Below are positions 23,266-32,600 of a DNA stretch of 64,000 nucleotides, piece by piece (the first letter of the stretch is position 1; each line of letters opens with the position of its first letter). Source of the stretch: Amaurobius ferox. Lineage: Eukaryota; Arthropoda; Arachnida; Araneae; Amaurobiidae. The translations under genes and the position numbers were made by a program. The notes below the pieces were generated by a model. The model ran no database searches. It was not told the origin of the DNA and worked only from the letters and a program-made list of their open reading frames with translations. The stretch lies in contig OX578155.1 of assembly GCA_951213105.1 (NCBI GenBank), positions 36,308,484-36,372,483 on the forward strand, written 5' to 3'.

Positions 23266-23908
23266 TATACGTAATTAGAGAGCTGTGAAACGTAATCAAT
23301 TAATTATGCCTATTGTTTCGCATGTGAACAGAAGACATTAAGCTAGAAATGACAGAAACAAACAAAATGTAAACAAGCAGACGAATCAAAAAATTAATCC
23401 CGCCATCGGTGTAGTATCCAATCAAAATGCAAAAGATGTGATGTCATTGGCTAAAATGCTTCGTTGCCAAATTACAGAATGCTTGCAGATTAAAGATTAA
23501 ATTACAGAATAAAAATTATTTTTTTCTTGTCAAATTTTTGCAATATAATTACTTTAATTATCTATAACGATACAAAATCTTCCATTTTCAACAAATAATG
23601 AAGGTATACACACTTTGTTATCCGAATTTGCATTTATACGGGTAAATCTAACTTCAAATTAGTAAATCTAAATTGTTTTAAATATAGAAAAATGATATGT
23701 ATATGATAAATATTTGTGATGTATTAATTGTCATTACATTTTCATTTCATTCACATTTTTATAACATTTATCTGTGCAGAAATGGCAACACCAGTATCTC
23801 GAACTACTTAAGCAACACTAGCGGTGCGTAGATATAATTCTCAAAGCATTATGGTATTTTAACGCCTTGCACCCATAGAAGATTTTCCTCCTTACTTCTA
23901 ACTCCATG

Positions 23909-25381
23909 ATCCTGACTTAAAATGTAGTCCATGTTTTGAGTTTCTAAGACCATGGGTTGCCCAGATATTAATTAAAAATGAACAATTAAACCTTTTATAT
24001 ATGCAGCAGATGATATTTTTTCAGCCAATTTATTTGAAGAAAATTTTATCATGTCGTTTAGCAACAAATTTAAATCCAATTTATTTATACGGCAGCTGAT
24101 TTTTATTAAATCCTTTCCGATTTAAAAAATAAAGATATATATATAAAATAAATTTCACCGATATTGCATTTTAGACTGGATTATATCAATTATGGTCATC
24201 GGATTTAGACATTATTATTGATATTTTCAGTTTATTATGTCATTGTTTTGTTTTTGCAAAAATTGTTGAAACTCATATATTGTACATAGTACCGAGTAAT
24301 CTTCTACAAATGCATGGGTATATCTTCTACTCAGTAGCTTATCCTGACTCTAAAAAGTGGTGGGCCCAACTGTTTAGCATTTGCTTATGCCAGGGTTATT
24401 TTAAATGAAAAATAAGCATAACAATAAAAAGCCTGGAAAAGTAGGGAGGTCTGGCCCCCCCCCCAAGCATACGCTGCTGCTTCTACTCTATGAGAATATT
24501 AGCACATATTTTGGCATATATTGGAATTAATTGCGGCCTTTTAGGTTTTAAGATTACGGAATTATTGATATTTTGATTTTATTACGTCATCTGTTTTATT
24601 TTGGTAAAGATTTTAGAAACTCATAAGTTGTAGTATTGGTCCTATACAGTTTTAGTTCTTTTATTTTGCATATATTTATTCAACTTCATATATTCTGTAA
24701 ATTTGTTTACAAACAAGACCAGGACATTTTATTCTTCAAATCTGCTAGTGAAGATAATTTTGTATAGCTAGAACAGATATTCTTAAACTTCTCTTTAGGA
24801 GCATTAAATTAAATATTTTAATAGAATATTTTGATTAACAATGTCATTTAGTATATTATAGGAATACGCACATGATTGTGAATTTTAAGTTGAACTTGAC
24901 AACTTGAATGTTGCAAAGAAAAATGTTTCATTTTGACAATGTAATTAATGCATAACTAATAAAAGGAGATTGATTTTGTGAGTTGCATAATATAAACAAA
25001 GCAAATAATTTTTAAATTGCATCTATATAGAGCAATTTTTCAGATGGGGAAAATTGGTTAGGTACGATTGACACATGGCTCTCAAAATGACTAAATTATA
25101 TCTATATATCACATCTAGCCATCAATTATAGAGTTTAATATTCTATGCTATCCAATAATACGAAGGAGATTTAAATCTCCTTGAATAATACCGAGATCGT
25201 AATTAAAACAAAATACTCCTTGCACAGGCGTAGTTCATTTTAAGCATCAACTATAACTTAGAATTTAATATACTAAACTATCTAATAATACTAGTATACG
25301 ATTAGTAAATTTAACAGCTGAGTGATGATAAGTTCGTATTATAAACTACCATCTCTGTGCACAGGCGCAGTTCTATGAAGC
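23909..25381 (+). repeat. Dispersed repeat H, copy 1, right part
   Basis: Continues the H repeat after the P-like element and matches the reverse complement of about 43560-45081 over almost its entire length, including the TTTAAATCTCCTTG.ATAATACCGA and CTGTGCACAGGCGCAGTTCT blocks. It contains a C10 run near 24460. At 25382 it is interrupted by LINE sequence; a short H end (ATTGACGTGGGTGACGTCAC) reappears at about 26967-27000. Confidence 0.75.
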
Positions 25382-25416
25382 TTCATAGAGTTTCGTCCAG
25401 AACAGAGCACCAGGCG
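25382..25416 (-). mobile_element. Isolated 35-bp 3' tip of the Jockey-like LINE
   Basis: TTCATAGAGTTTCGTCCAGA and the following bases are identical to the extreme 3' end of the LINE copies at 34148 and 53141 (reverse complement), and nothing else of the LINE is present. The adjacent 25417-26378 segment is not LINE-related. This tip may mark the far end of a read-through (3'-transduced) insertion that includes LINE copy A. Confidence 0.7.
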
Positions 25417-26378
25417 CCGAAAAGTTACCTTTTTCCGATAGATGGCTCTGAATATCGCAGGTTTGGCGAGATCTGACCCTGCGCCAAACAGCGATTATCG
25501 TTCAATTTGCGGTAGCCCTTATTTCACTTCCGGATTAATCCAGAAACCGGATGTTATGAAATGCATTCAATCTCAAAGACAGAGCCTGTTTTTCTCGGCT
25601 AATAAATTCAAATAATGGACTACTATACATAAAAGTATGTAGAAACTTTCTTTCTATAAAATTTCATGTTTATATTGTATGTTCTTACGTATCAGTACAA
25701 ATCTTATATGCGTATTGTTACTGTAATAAATATTGATATATAAATAATGAGTGTTGATGGGAAACTGACGAGTTAATTCATATATTGCTGTTGAAGTATA
25801 TTTGAAATTTTAACACTTTAAATGGATTTGCTTGTCGTGCCTATCATCTGCACTCTTAAGCATTTCATATTTTATTAGCTCTATTTCTATTGCTCATGGG
25901 TTAGCAAAATTCATTGTACCTGCATTGGTAATGTTTTATATGCGTTCATAATGATGTGCTTATTGTTTTATGCTTAATTCTAAACTATTTCAGGAAACAG
26001 GAATAAATTGGTTTCTGGTGAAACTGAGAGATTCCTATTTATTGTTATTGGAGTGTATTTGAAATTTCAGCAATTTAAATATTTTGCCTTTTCTACCTAT
26101 GATGTATGTTCTTAACTATTTGTGGAGCTACTTTGTATGTTGTTTATATTCTCTTAATAACATAACAAGCCAAATTCTAAGAAATGAATACTTCATCATC
26201 ATTTTATAAGGAAGTTGCTTTACTCACCTTGAACCAAAAGGTGAATAGTAGAAACCACTTCCTTATTGTGGCCCTGCATCAGTGCTATTAAAACACACAG
26301 ACACTTATTTTATTTATATTTTAAACACTTATTTTATAATTTCTGTAACTGTAGTATGGAACCCCATAGGCTTCCCGA
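25417..26378. other. Segment between LINE tip and LINE copy A; last 62 bp also flank LINE copy C
   Basis: 26317-26378 is identical to 42269-42330, in each case directly abutting the LINE 3' end. The rest (25417-26316) is not seen elsewhere in the window. It has a GC-richer patch (25430-25560) with GATAGATGGCTCTG and CCGGATTAATCC motifs. No gene recognised. Confidence 0.5.
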
Positions 26379-26949
26379 ATAGAGTTTCGTCCAGAACAGA
26401 GCACCAGGCGCGAAGCGCCTTTAATCTCCAATCTCTAGGTGTGGTTCTTATCTTCATACTGTGACATTATTTCATTGGTCCATAGTTGGAGGTTCGAGGT
26501 TTTTGATTTACTGTTTTTATTATTTGTCCTAGCTCCTAGTGTGGCAGTTTGTTGCACATTAAGAGTTTGGGGGGGTTGATGCAGATCTGAGGGTAACCTA
26601 GCATTTTAGCAGTTTAGGATTTTAAACATTTTGTAGAAAACCAAAGGTAAGGTGGGACGTTCCTAGTACCGAATATCAAAGTTAAGTACCGAGCGGGGTC
26701 TCTTACGAGATTTAGCCTTGCGATGATCATAGTCATGCAGATTAAATAATAGTTCATTTGGGACAGATGGCAGATTTTTGTAGAATTTAAGCGCTAGCTT
26801 TTTGATTTGGGCCCTAACAGTTTTTATTTTGAAGTCTTTCCTAATTACCGAGTTTCTTAAGTATCTAGGGGCTTTCCTTATAATCCTTAGGGTTTTGTTT
26901 TGTCTTGTCTCTAATAAGTCTATGGTAGTTTTACAGGCATATCCCCATA
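26379..26949 (-). mobile_element. Jockey-like LINE copy A, 5'-truncated 3' fragment
   Basis: Aligns to the 3' end of the full-length LINE at 34148-39469: the 3' UTR plus roughly the last 100 codons of the RT ORF. It lacks a 29-bp piece of the 3' UTR near 26650. Its 5' truncation is in the RT C-terminal region, and the sequence beyond (26950 on) contains a duplicated ATCCCCATATTG filler before H-repeat sequence. Non-functional. Confidence 0.85.
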
Positions 26950-27009
26950 TTGATATGGATCCCCATATTGGTTGTCGATATTGACGTGGGTGACGTCACA
27001 TCATGACGT

Positions 27010-27041
27010 CGGAGTGGGTCCGGTGCTATTTATCCGCTCGT
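27010..27041 (+). repeat. 32-bp segment identical to 48468-48499
   Basis: CGGAGTGGGTCCGGTGCTAT and the next 12 bases are identical at the two sites, while the flanks differ. Both sites are next to GC-richer, TGACGT-containing sequence. Probably the end of an unclassified mobile element. Confidence 0.6.
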
Positions 27042-27553
27042 TTAGATCTCGAAGGTGACGTTTGTGATAAAAACAAACAAGATGGCGTTCGCGCATGCGC
27101 AGGGATTTAGGAATCCGAACAGCGTTTTTAATAAATCGAGAATCCGCGAGCTGTAGACGCTAGTCACAGAATACTATATATTAATCTGTGACGCTAGTCA
27201 CCCTCTCTAACGGATCTATGGAAAAGTCTAGTGCTTGCAAATCTAGAATAATTATAGCTCAATGAATAGAATTCGACATTGTTACAACATCTTTATATGG
27301 ATTTGAATCCCATGTTGAAGAAGAGGTGGTCAACTGCTCCATTTCCTATATTGCATGGATTATGTACGATATCTTAAGTGTGAAATGCTTGCTAGATAAT
27401 CTTATGAGGAAAACAGCTTTCCCTCATACATGAAGAGTAGGAAGAGAGGCTATCTGCATGCCCCATAAATCATGACATGAGTAATCAAATCAAAGGCAAG
27501 GTTTATTCTTTACTAATGCAATAAATAACTTCACTGCGCGTGAAGGCTATGAA
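27042..27553. other. Upstream region of the zinc-finger gene, no upstream exon identified
   Basis: GACGCTAGTCAC occurs twice (about 27157 and 27190) around an AT-rich palindromic spacer. In the zinc-finger frame the reading stays open back to a TAA near 27485, so the first Met (27554) is the first ATG of the open stretch. A promoter or a spliced 5' exon is likely but was not located. Confidence 0.35.
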
Positions 27554-28894
27554 ATGTCTTTTGCTTGTGAAATATGCCATGAAGCATTTGTACATAAAAA
27601 TGATTTAAATAAGCACTTACTTATGCATACTAGTGAAAAGCCTTTTGTTTGTGAAATATGTCATAAAGTATTTTCCCAAAAAGGTAATTTAAATAGGCAT
27701 CTACTTGAACATAATGGTGAAAAGCCTTTTGTTTGTGAAGTATGTCATAAAGTATTCTCACAAAAAGGTCATTTAAGTAACCATCTACGTGTGCATACTG
27801 GTGAAAAGCCTTTTGTTTGTGAAATATGTCATAAAGCATTGGCACATAAGTCTAGTTTAAATAGGCATCTACTTGTACATAGTGGTGAAAAGGCTTTTGT
27901 TTGTGAAATATGTCATAAAGAATTTGTACATAAAGGTGATTTAAAAAGCCATCTACTTGTACGTACTGGTGAAAAGCCTTTTGTTTGTGATATATGTCAA
28001 AAAGCATTTGCAGAAAAGGGTACTTTAAATAAGCACCTATGTGTGCATACTGGTGAAAAACCTTTCATTTGTGAAATATGTCATAAAGCATTTTCACGAA
28101 AAGGTAATTTAAATAGGCATCTACTTGAACATAATGGTGAAAAGCCTTTTGTTTGTGAAATATGTCATAAAGCATTTGTACAAAAAGGTACTTTAAATAG
28201 CCATCTACGTGTACATACTAGTGAAAAGCCTTTTGTTTGTGAAATATGTCATAAAGCATTTGTACAAAAAAGTAATTTAAATTGCCATCTACATGTACAT
28301 ACTAATGAAAAGACTTTTGTTTGTGAAATATGTCAAAAAGCATTTGCATTAAAAAAAATTTTAAATGAGCATCTAAGTGTGCATACTTATGAAAAGCTTT
28401 TTGTTTGTGAGATATGTCATAAAGCATTTACACGTAAACGTAATTTAAATAGGCATCTATTTGAACATACATTTGAAAACACTTTTGTTTGTGAAATATG
28501 TAATAAAGCATTTGCAAACAAAAATCGTTTAAATAAGCATTTACTTGTACATACTGCTGAGAAGCCTTTAGTTTGTGAAATATGTCATAAAGCATTTGCA
28601 TATAAAAGTCATTTCAATAGGCATCTACTTGTACATACTGGTGAAAAGCTTTTTGTTTGTAAAATATGTCAGAAAGCATTTGCACTTAAAAGTAATTTAA
28701 AGCAACATCTGCTTGTGCATACTGGTGAAAAACCTTTTATTTGTGAAATATGTAACAAAAAATTTGCACATAAAGGTAGTTTTAATTCACATCTACTAAT
28801 GCACACTGGTGAAAAGCCTTTTGTTTGTGAAATATGTTATAAAACATTTACAAGGAAATGTATTTTAAATGCACACCTAATTTTGCACAGTTGA
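27554..28894 (+). CDS. C2H2 zinc-finger protein, 16 tandem fingers, single exon
   Basis: 446 residues made entirely of 28-residue units of the form FVCEICHKAF..K..LN.HL..H(T)GEKP, i.e. Cys-x2-Cys-x12-His-x3-His fingers with TGEKP-like linkers. I count 16. Finger 5 ends HLLVRTGEKP, so its last zinc ligand is Arg instead of His. Finger 11 has the linker FENT. There is no KRAB, ZAD, BTB or SCAN domain in this open frame. Poly-finger proteins of this type bind DNA in the nucleus, and specificity lies in helix positions that vary between units here (for example KGNLNR, KSNLNC, KRNLNR). The array continues after the stop as decayed fingers, so the C terminus is secondarily shortened. Start chosen as the first ATG, six codons after an upstream GCG CGT run. 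Probably expressed, but a fragment of a larger spliced gene is possible. Confidence 0.8.
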   Translation: MSFACEICHEAFVHKNDLNKHLLMHTSEKPFVCEICHKVFSQKGNLNRHLLEHNGEKPFVCEVCHKVFSQKGHLSNHLRVHTGEKPFVCEICHKALAHKSSLNRHLLVHSGEKAFVCEICHKEFVHKGDLKSHLLVRTGEKPFVCDICQKAFAEKGTLNKHLCVHTGEKPFICEICHKAFSRKGNLNRHLLEHNGEKPFVCEICHKAFVQKGTLNSHLRVHTSEKPFVCEICHKAFVQKSNLNCHLHVHTNEKTFVCEICQKAFALKKILNEHLSVHTYEKLFVCEICHKAFTRKRNLNRHLFEHTFENTFVCEICNKAFANKNRLNKHLLVHTAEKPLVCEICHKAFAYKSHFNRHLLVHTGEKLFVCKICQKAFALKSNLKQHLLVHTGEKPFICEICNKKFAHKGSFNSHLLMHTGEKPFVCEICYKTFTRKCILNAHLILHS

Positions 28895-29310
28895 GGTCGG
28901 AAAGCAAATTGCATATAAAATTGATTTAAATTAACATCTACTTGTGCACAGTGGTGGTAGGAAAGCACTTTTATAAAAAAATGAGTTTTAAACTGATAAT
29001 TGTGCATACTGGTAAGAAGGCCTTTTGTGTGTTAAATATGTCGGAAAATATTTACACATAAAACTTAATTGAATAAACACTTTCTTTGACACACTCATGC
29101 GAAACTTTTTGAATATAAAACATTTCTATAAAAATTTAATATGAAATTTAATATTTCGACATAAATACGCGCACAGTGATGCAAAACATTTTTATAAGAA
29201 ATATGTTAGACAACATGTGGGGTAAAAATTTATTTCTTAAATTAAGAAATATTTGTGTAAAATGTCAGAAATTATTGAATAAAGCTTTTGTGTACTCTGT
29301 GAAAAACCAG
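28895..29310 (+). pseudogene. Decayed zinc-finger units downstream of the stop codon
   Basis: Recognisable pieces of the same 84-bp unit persist: CACTTTTATAAAAAAATGAG, TGCATACTGGTAAGAAGGCC, TTTTGTGTGTTAAATATGTC, ACACATAAAACTTAATTGAATAAACAC and further weak copies to about 29310. Frames are broken by indels. They show that the ancestral array was at least four units longer. An AATAAA at about 29277 could now act as the poly(A) signal of the shortened gene. Confidence 0.7.
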
Positions 29311-29558
29311 TTGTAACGGAAATTATCATAATGAACTTAGTCATAGAAAAGAAAAAAAATTTCTAAATAGACATGCTATATGAGCATCTATTTGTAAAAT
29401 GTTGGACACCCACATAAAATCATAATTTATTAAGAAAAGAACATTATTCCTGACTAAAAGTTATAAACATTTAAAATTCTACATAATACTTTATAAATTT
29501 TATTTTGCTGAGTTTTAAAACTTGAAAATTAATGCCGATGTCATTAACTATATTCATT
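29311..29558. other. AT-rich spacer, nothing recognised
   Basis: Between the decayed finger array and the PIF/Harbinger-like element; only short open frames. Confidence 0.4.
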
Positions 29559-29561
29559 TAA

Positions 29562-31177
29562 AGGCCTTATTACACGACAGTATTTGGCACAACAAAATCG
29601 TTCGCAAAGCAGTTCGTTCAACAAATCCAGCCACAACATTTTAGGTTCGAACCTAAGATGTTGTGGTTGAGGAAAAGGTTGTGCGAAAATCGACCAATCA
29701 GAAATGTGTAAATCCGAATGGCACAGGTGACGTGATTTTAATGGCAACCAAGATGACCAATAGACTGCTTTGGAATGAGTTAGAATCTCGAAATGGAAAA
29801 AATAATAGAACTACTAAATTACTGACACCTGTGGGGTATAAAAGAGCCAAATTATATGAAAAACACACACTAAAGAATGCTTTCTGAAATCGTCGGCATT
29901 AGACAGGACCTGTTAGAAAGGAGGAGCTTAAAGTATCATTGCTGAGTGGAAATATTGAAGTTTGGCGATGGAAAAATAATAATAGAACTTTTAACAAATT
30001 ACAGACATCTGTGAAATATAAAAGATCCAAATTATACGCAAAAAACACTACAGAATGTTTCTTGGAATGAAATCGGCGACATTAACAAGGAGGGGCGCGT
30101 TAAAAAGGCGGGGACCTAAAGTATCATTACCGGGCGGAATTGCTAAACTCTTGAGATGGAAAATAATAATAGAACTTTTACCAAATTACAGACATCTGTG
30201 AAATATAAGGGATTCAAATTATACGCAAAAACACTAAATGTTTCTTAGAATGAAATCAGTGGCATTAAAGAGGAGGGACGAGTTAGAAAGTCGGGGGAGC
30301 CTACGGTATCATTTTCGGGCGGAATTGCTAAAGTCCGGAGATGTAAAATTAATAATAGAACTTTTACCAAATTACAGACATCTGTGAAATATAAAAGATC
30401 TAAATTATATGCAAAAAACACTAATGATTGTTTCTTTTAATGAAATCGACAACATTAAAGAGGAGGGGGGCGTTAAAAAGGCGGAGACCTAAAGTATCAT
30501 TGTCGAGCTGAATTGTTAAAGTCTGGAGATGGAAAAATAATAATAGAACTTTTACCAAATTACACACATCTGTAAAATATAAAGGATTCAAATTATACGC
30601 AAAAAACACTGAAGAATGTTTCTTGGAATGAAATTGTCAGCGTTAAAGAGGCGCGGAGCTTTAGAAAGGTGGGGACCTAAAGTATCATTGCCGGGCGGAA
30701 TTGCTGAAGTCTGAAAATGCAGATGGGAAAAAAGAAAATAATTTCTACCAAATTACAGACACTTTGGAGATATATATAAGATTTATATTATACGAAAAAC
30801 ACACTGAAGAATAGTTTCTGGAATGAAATCACCGACATTAGAGAAAATGGACCTGTTAAAGAGGAGGAGTCTAAAGTATGATTGACGGGCGGAATTGCCG
30901 AAGTTCGGTAATAAAAATTGCCCTGTGTAATAACACCATTATTCAATCCAAAGGGAACCTTTGGGATGTTAAAATTGATCTTTACAGTATGAGAACTCTA
31001 AAACGGTATTCCTATGAGGAAATTACGAAGCGAATGCAAGGGGGAAAGAGCTTCCCCCTCTTGTTGAGTGAAGTGACGTCACGTTCATTCTGTGCTGCTT
31101 TGAGTGACGTCATAAACGTTCCAAAGCTGTTGTGCGAACGGTATGTTGTACCAAATTGCTGTCGTGTAATAAGGCCT
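29562..31177. mobile_element. PIF/Harbinger-like non-autonomous element (1.6 kb)
   Basis: Left end AGGCCTTATTACACGACAG and right end CTGTCGTGTAATAAGGCCT are perfect inverted repeats over 19 bp, and similarity extends inward about 15 bp more (TTTGG.ACAACA). TAA lies on both sides (29559-29561 and 31178-31180), a 3-bp duplication as expected for PIF/Harbinger. There is no transposase; the interior is dominated by a ~187-bp tandem repeat. A near-perfect 28-bp palindrome lies at 29633-29660, and two TGACGTCA sites lie near the right end. Confidence 0.8.
29790..30890 (+). repeat. Tandem repeat, period about 180-190 bp, six to seven units
   Basis: The landmark AATAATAGAACTTTTACCAAATTACAGACATCTGTGAAATATAA (partial) recurs at about 29801, 29973, 30165, 30347, 30535 and 30735. 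Each unit also has AAACACT..AGAATG.TTCTTGGAATGAAATC and GGGGACCTAAAGTATCATTG. Units differ by indels, so reading frames are not kept. The repeat is inside the PIF/Harbinger-like element and expands it. Confidence 0.8.
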
Positions 31178-31221
31178 TAAGTACACTCACATTACTATTT
31201 TGTGTATATATATATATACGT

Positions 31222-31428
31222 ATATATAACAAATAAAAGTGATAAGTGAAATTCAAAATTTAAATTTTCACCCATACATCATCATAAAAACAATGCACTA
31301 CTCAGAAACAGGTGCCATGCCGCATAAGACTCCGAAGCAGAAAATAAGCAAATAAATACGAGGAAAAAGGGATAACCAAATGCTTTGCATTTAATGGTTG
31401 GGGAGGATTACGACTCCCCCTCCCGTTT
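31222..31428 (+). repeat. Second copy of the 200-bp repeat (candidate pseudo-LTR)
   Basis: Nearly identical to 2886-3095 in the same orientation. It is directly preceded by a TATATATATATACGTATATA microsatellite, which fits the reported insertion preference of Naiads. It lies on the 3' side of the Penelope-like RT fragment at 31640-32045. Confidence 0.6.
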
Positions 31429-31639
31429 AAAGCAACTTTACTGCCTAGGCAATGCTCACGGTACCAATACAAAGCAAAGGTTGGTCCCCCAAACGTGCAA
31501 ATATGAAGGCACCCGGAGACAGAGGATCAGGAACCACAGAACAGAAGGACACAAGACCAAATGATAAACCATCCCTACACACTGTCTTCTATATGAGCAT
31601 TTGTACGCATGCTTGCATACACTATAGGAATGCAGAAAC

Positions 31640-32045
31640 TTTATATACATACAGAATTAAGAAGTAAACTATCAAAATCCAGGGATCTTTGAAAAATAAA
31701 ATCATAACAATCCTTTAAGAAATATAAAGGATAATGCTTTTTTAATGCCTCTGATAAGATTTTATAGTTGCTAACGTTGCAATCCCTCTTAAACGTGTTG
31801 TTATCCCGGTTTCTCTTGAAGTGTCCGAGTATAATGTTTCTGAAATTGTTTTTTGCAAGACACATTTTCGAATCGATGAGATGATTGAGCTTAATTCTAT
31901 ATAATTCTCATTTATCATATAATGTTGTATAATGACCGTATAATCTATGTTTTTATTGAGATATCCAGAAAATTCACTGTTGCATTTTCATCTCTACTGT
32001 TTTCAATCAATTCTAATTCTTGTGGGTAGAAAGTGAAATCGAATT
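31640..32045 (-). pseudogene. Penelope-like reverse transcriptase, C-terminal fragment
   Basis: The minus strand from about 32045 encodes FDFTFYPQELELIENS...ATVNFLDISIKT, resembling the post-YADD region (the .NFLD..I motif) of Penelope-type RTs. It is followed, after stops and frame changes, by the open stretch 31865-31641 with NCVSNYKILSEALKKHYPLY-like sequence (actual: RDCNVSNYKILSEALKKHYP), typical of the RT C-terminal helix region. The catalytic YxDD is missing upstream. It is 5'-truncated at the PIF/Harbinger-like end at 32162. The similarity is at motif level only. Confidence 0.5.
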
Positions 32046-32099
32046 TTGTTGTGTCTTCAAAACACCCCAAGAGCACATCGTCAAATGTTGAGGCTAGAT

Positions 32100-32162
32100 T
32101 TGCTGAGTGACCGGTCTTGCGAACGGTTTTGTTGTGCCAAATACTGTCGTGTAATAGGGCCT
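32100..32162. mobile_element. Orphan right end of a second PIF/Harbinger-like element
   Basis: TTGTGCCAAATACTGTCGTG and the following TAATAGGGCCT match the right end at 31140-31177 with a few changes and are followed by TTA. No matching left end was found between 31178 and 32100, so this copy is truncated, probably by the Penelope-like fragment. Confidence 0.6.
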
Positions 32163-32165
32163 TTA

Positions 32166-32600
32166 TTATTACACATTAACTTTACTAAACTAGCTTATTT
32201 TCATATTTCAGTTGATTATAAAGGTCACCTTTTTAATTATTTTCATGTAAATAGTGATTTTATTTGTTCTTCTCTGCAGCCGTTGCCGAGAGAACGCTAT
32301 TATCCTTTTCCATCGATCTCCATCTTTCTATTGTTGCACATTAACTTGACTAAACTAACTTATTTTCATATTTTGGTTGATAATAAAGGCAAATTTTTTA
32401 ATTATTTTCACATAAATAGTACGATCGTGAAATTCAGTTTTTTTTCGCGGGCGTTTCCGAGATTACGCAATTATCCTTTTCCATCGATCTCATTCTCCCT
32501 ATTGTTGCACATTAACTGGACTAAACTAGCTTATTTTCATAGTTTGGTTGATTATAAAAGTTAATTTTGTAATTATTTTCATATAAATAATACGATTATG
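32166..32600 (+). repeat. About 167-bp tandem repeat, 2.6 copies
   Basis: CACATTAACTT.ACTAAACTAGCTTATTTTCATA starts at about 32172, 32336 and 32506. Each unit carries TATCCTTTTCCATCGATCTC. An open frame spans the first two units but follows repeat phase, not codon constraint. Confidence 0.8.

Larger units (their letters stand above)
15364..23908 (-). mobile_element. P-superfamily-like DNA transposon, 8.5 kb, complete ends, 8-bp target duplication
   Basis: The left end CATGGAGTTAGAAGTAAGGA... and the reverse complement of the right end are identical over 29 bp. They are flanked by ATCCTGAC at 15356-15363 and 23909-23916. The paralogous H repeat at 45074-45081 has a single ATCCTGAC in uninterrupted context, an empty site. 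CA-initial ~30-bp ends and an 8-bp duplication match the P superfamily, and a THAP-type zinc-finger remnant lies on the minus strand about 650 bp inside the right end. The interior carries a 134-bp tandem repeat, a nested Helitron-like element (18721-20329) and decayed coding. The rest of the transposase was not recognised, so the P assignment is strong on ends but incomplete on coding. Confidence 0.85.

Noticed and set aside
26480..26500. GGAGGTTCGAGG as a B box in the LINE 3' UTR
   Set aside because: Present identically in the LINE copies and without an A box; part of the LINE and not a tRNA-derived SINE.
27630..27845. Minus-strand frame opposite the zinc-finger gene
   Set aside because: Antisense shadow of repeated finger units (MPMLYDIFHKQK-type periodic peptide).
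29637..29660. GGTTCGAACCT as a Pol III B box (tRNA or SINE)
   Set aside because: It is the centre of a palindrome inside the PIF/Harbinger-like element. The spacing and sequence do not fit GGTTCGANNCC with an upstream A box.
31641..32564. CRISPR-like reading of the spaced repeats at 8.2, 18.8, 29.8 and 32.2 kb
   Set aside because: Units are 167-300 bp, diverged along their whole length and adjacent without unique spacers, so they are tandem satellites. The genome is eukaryotic.
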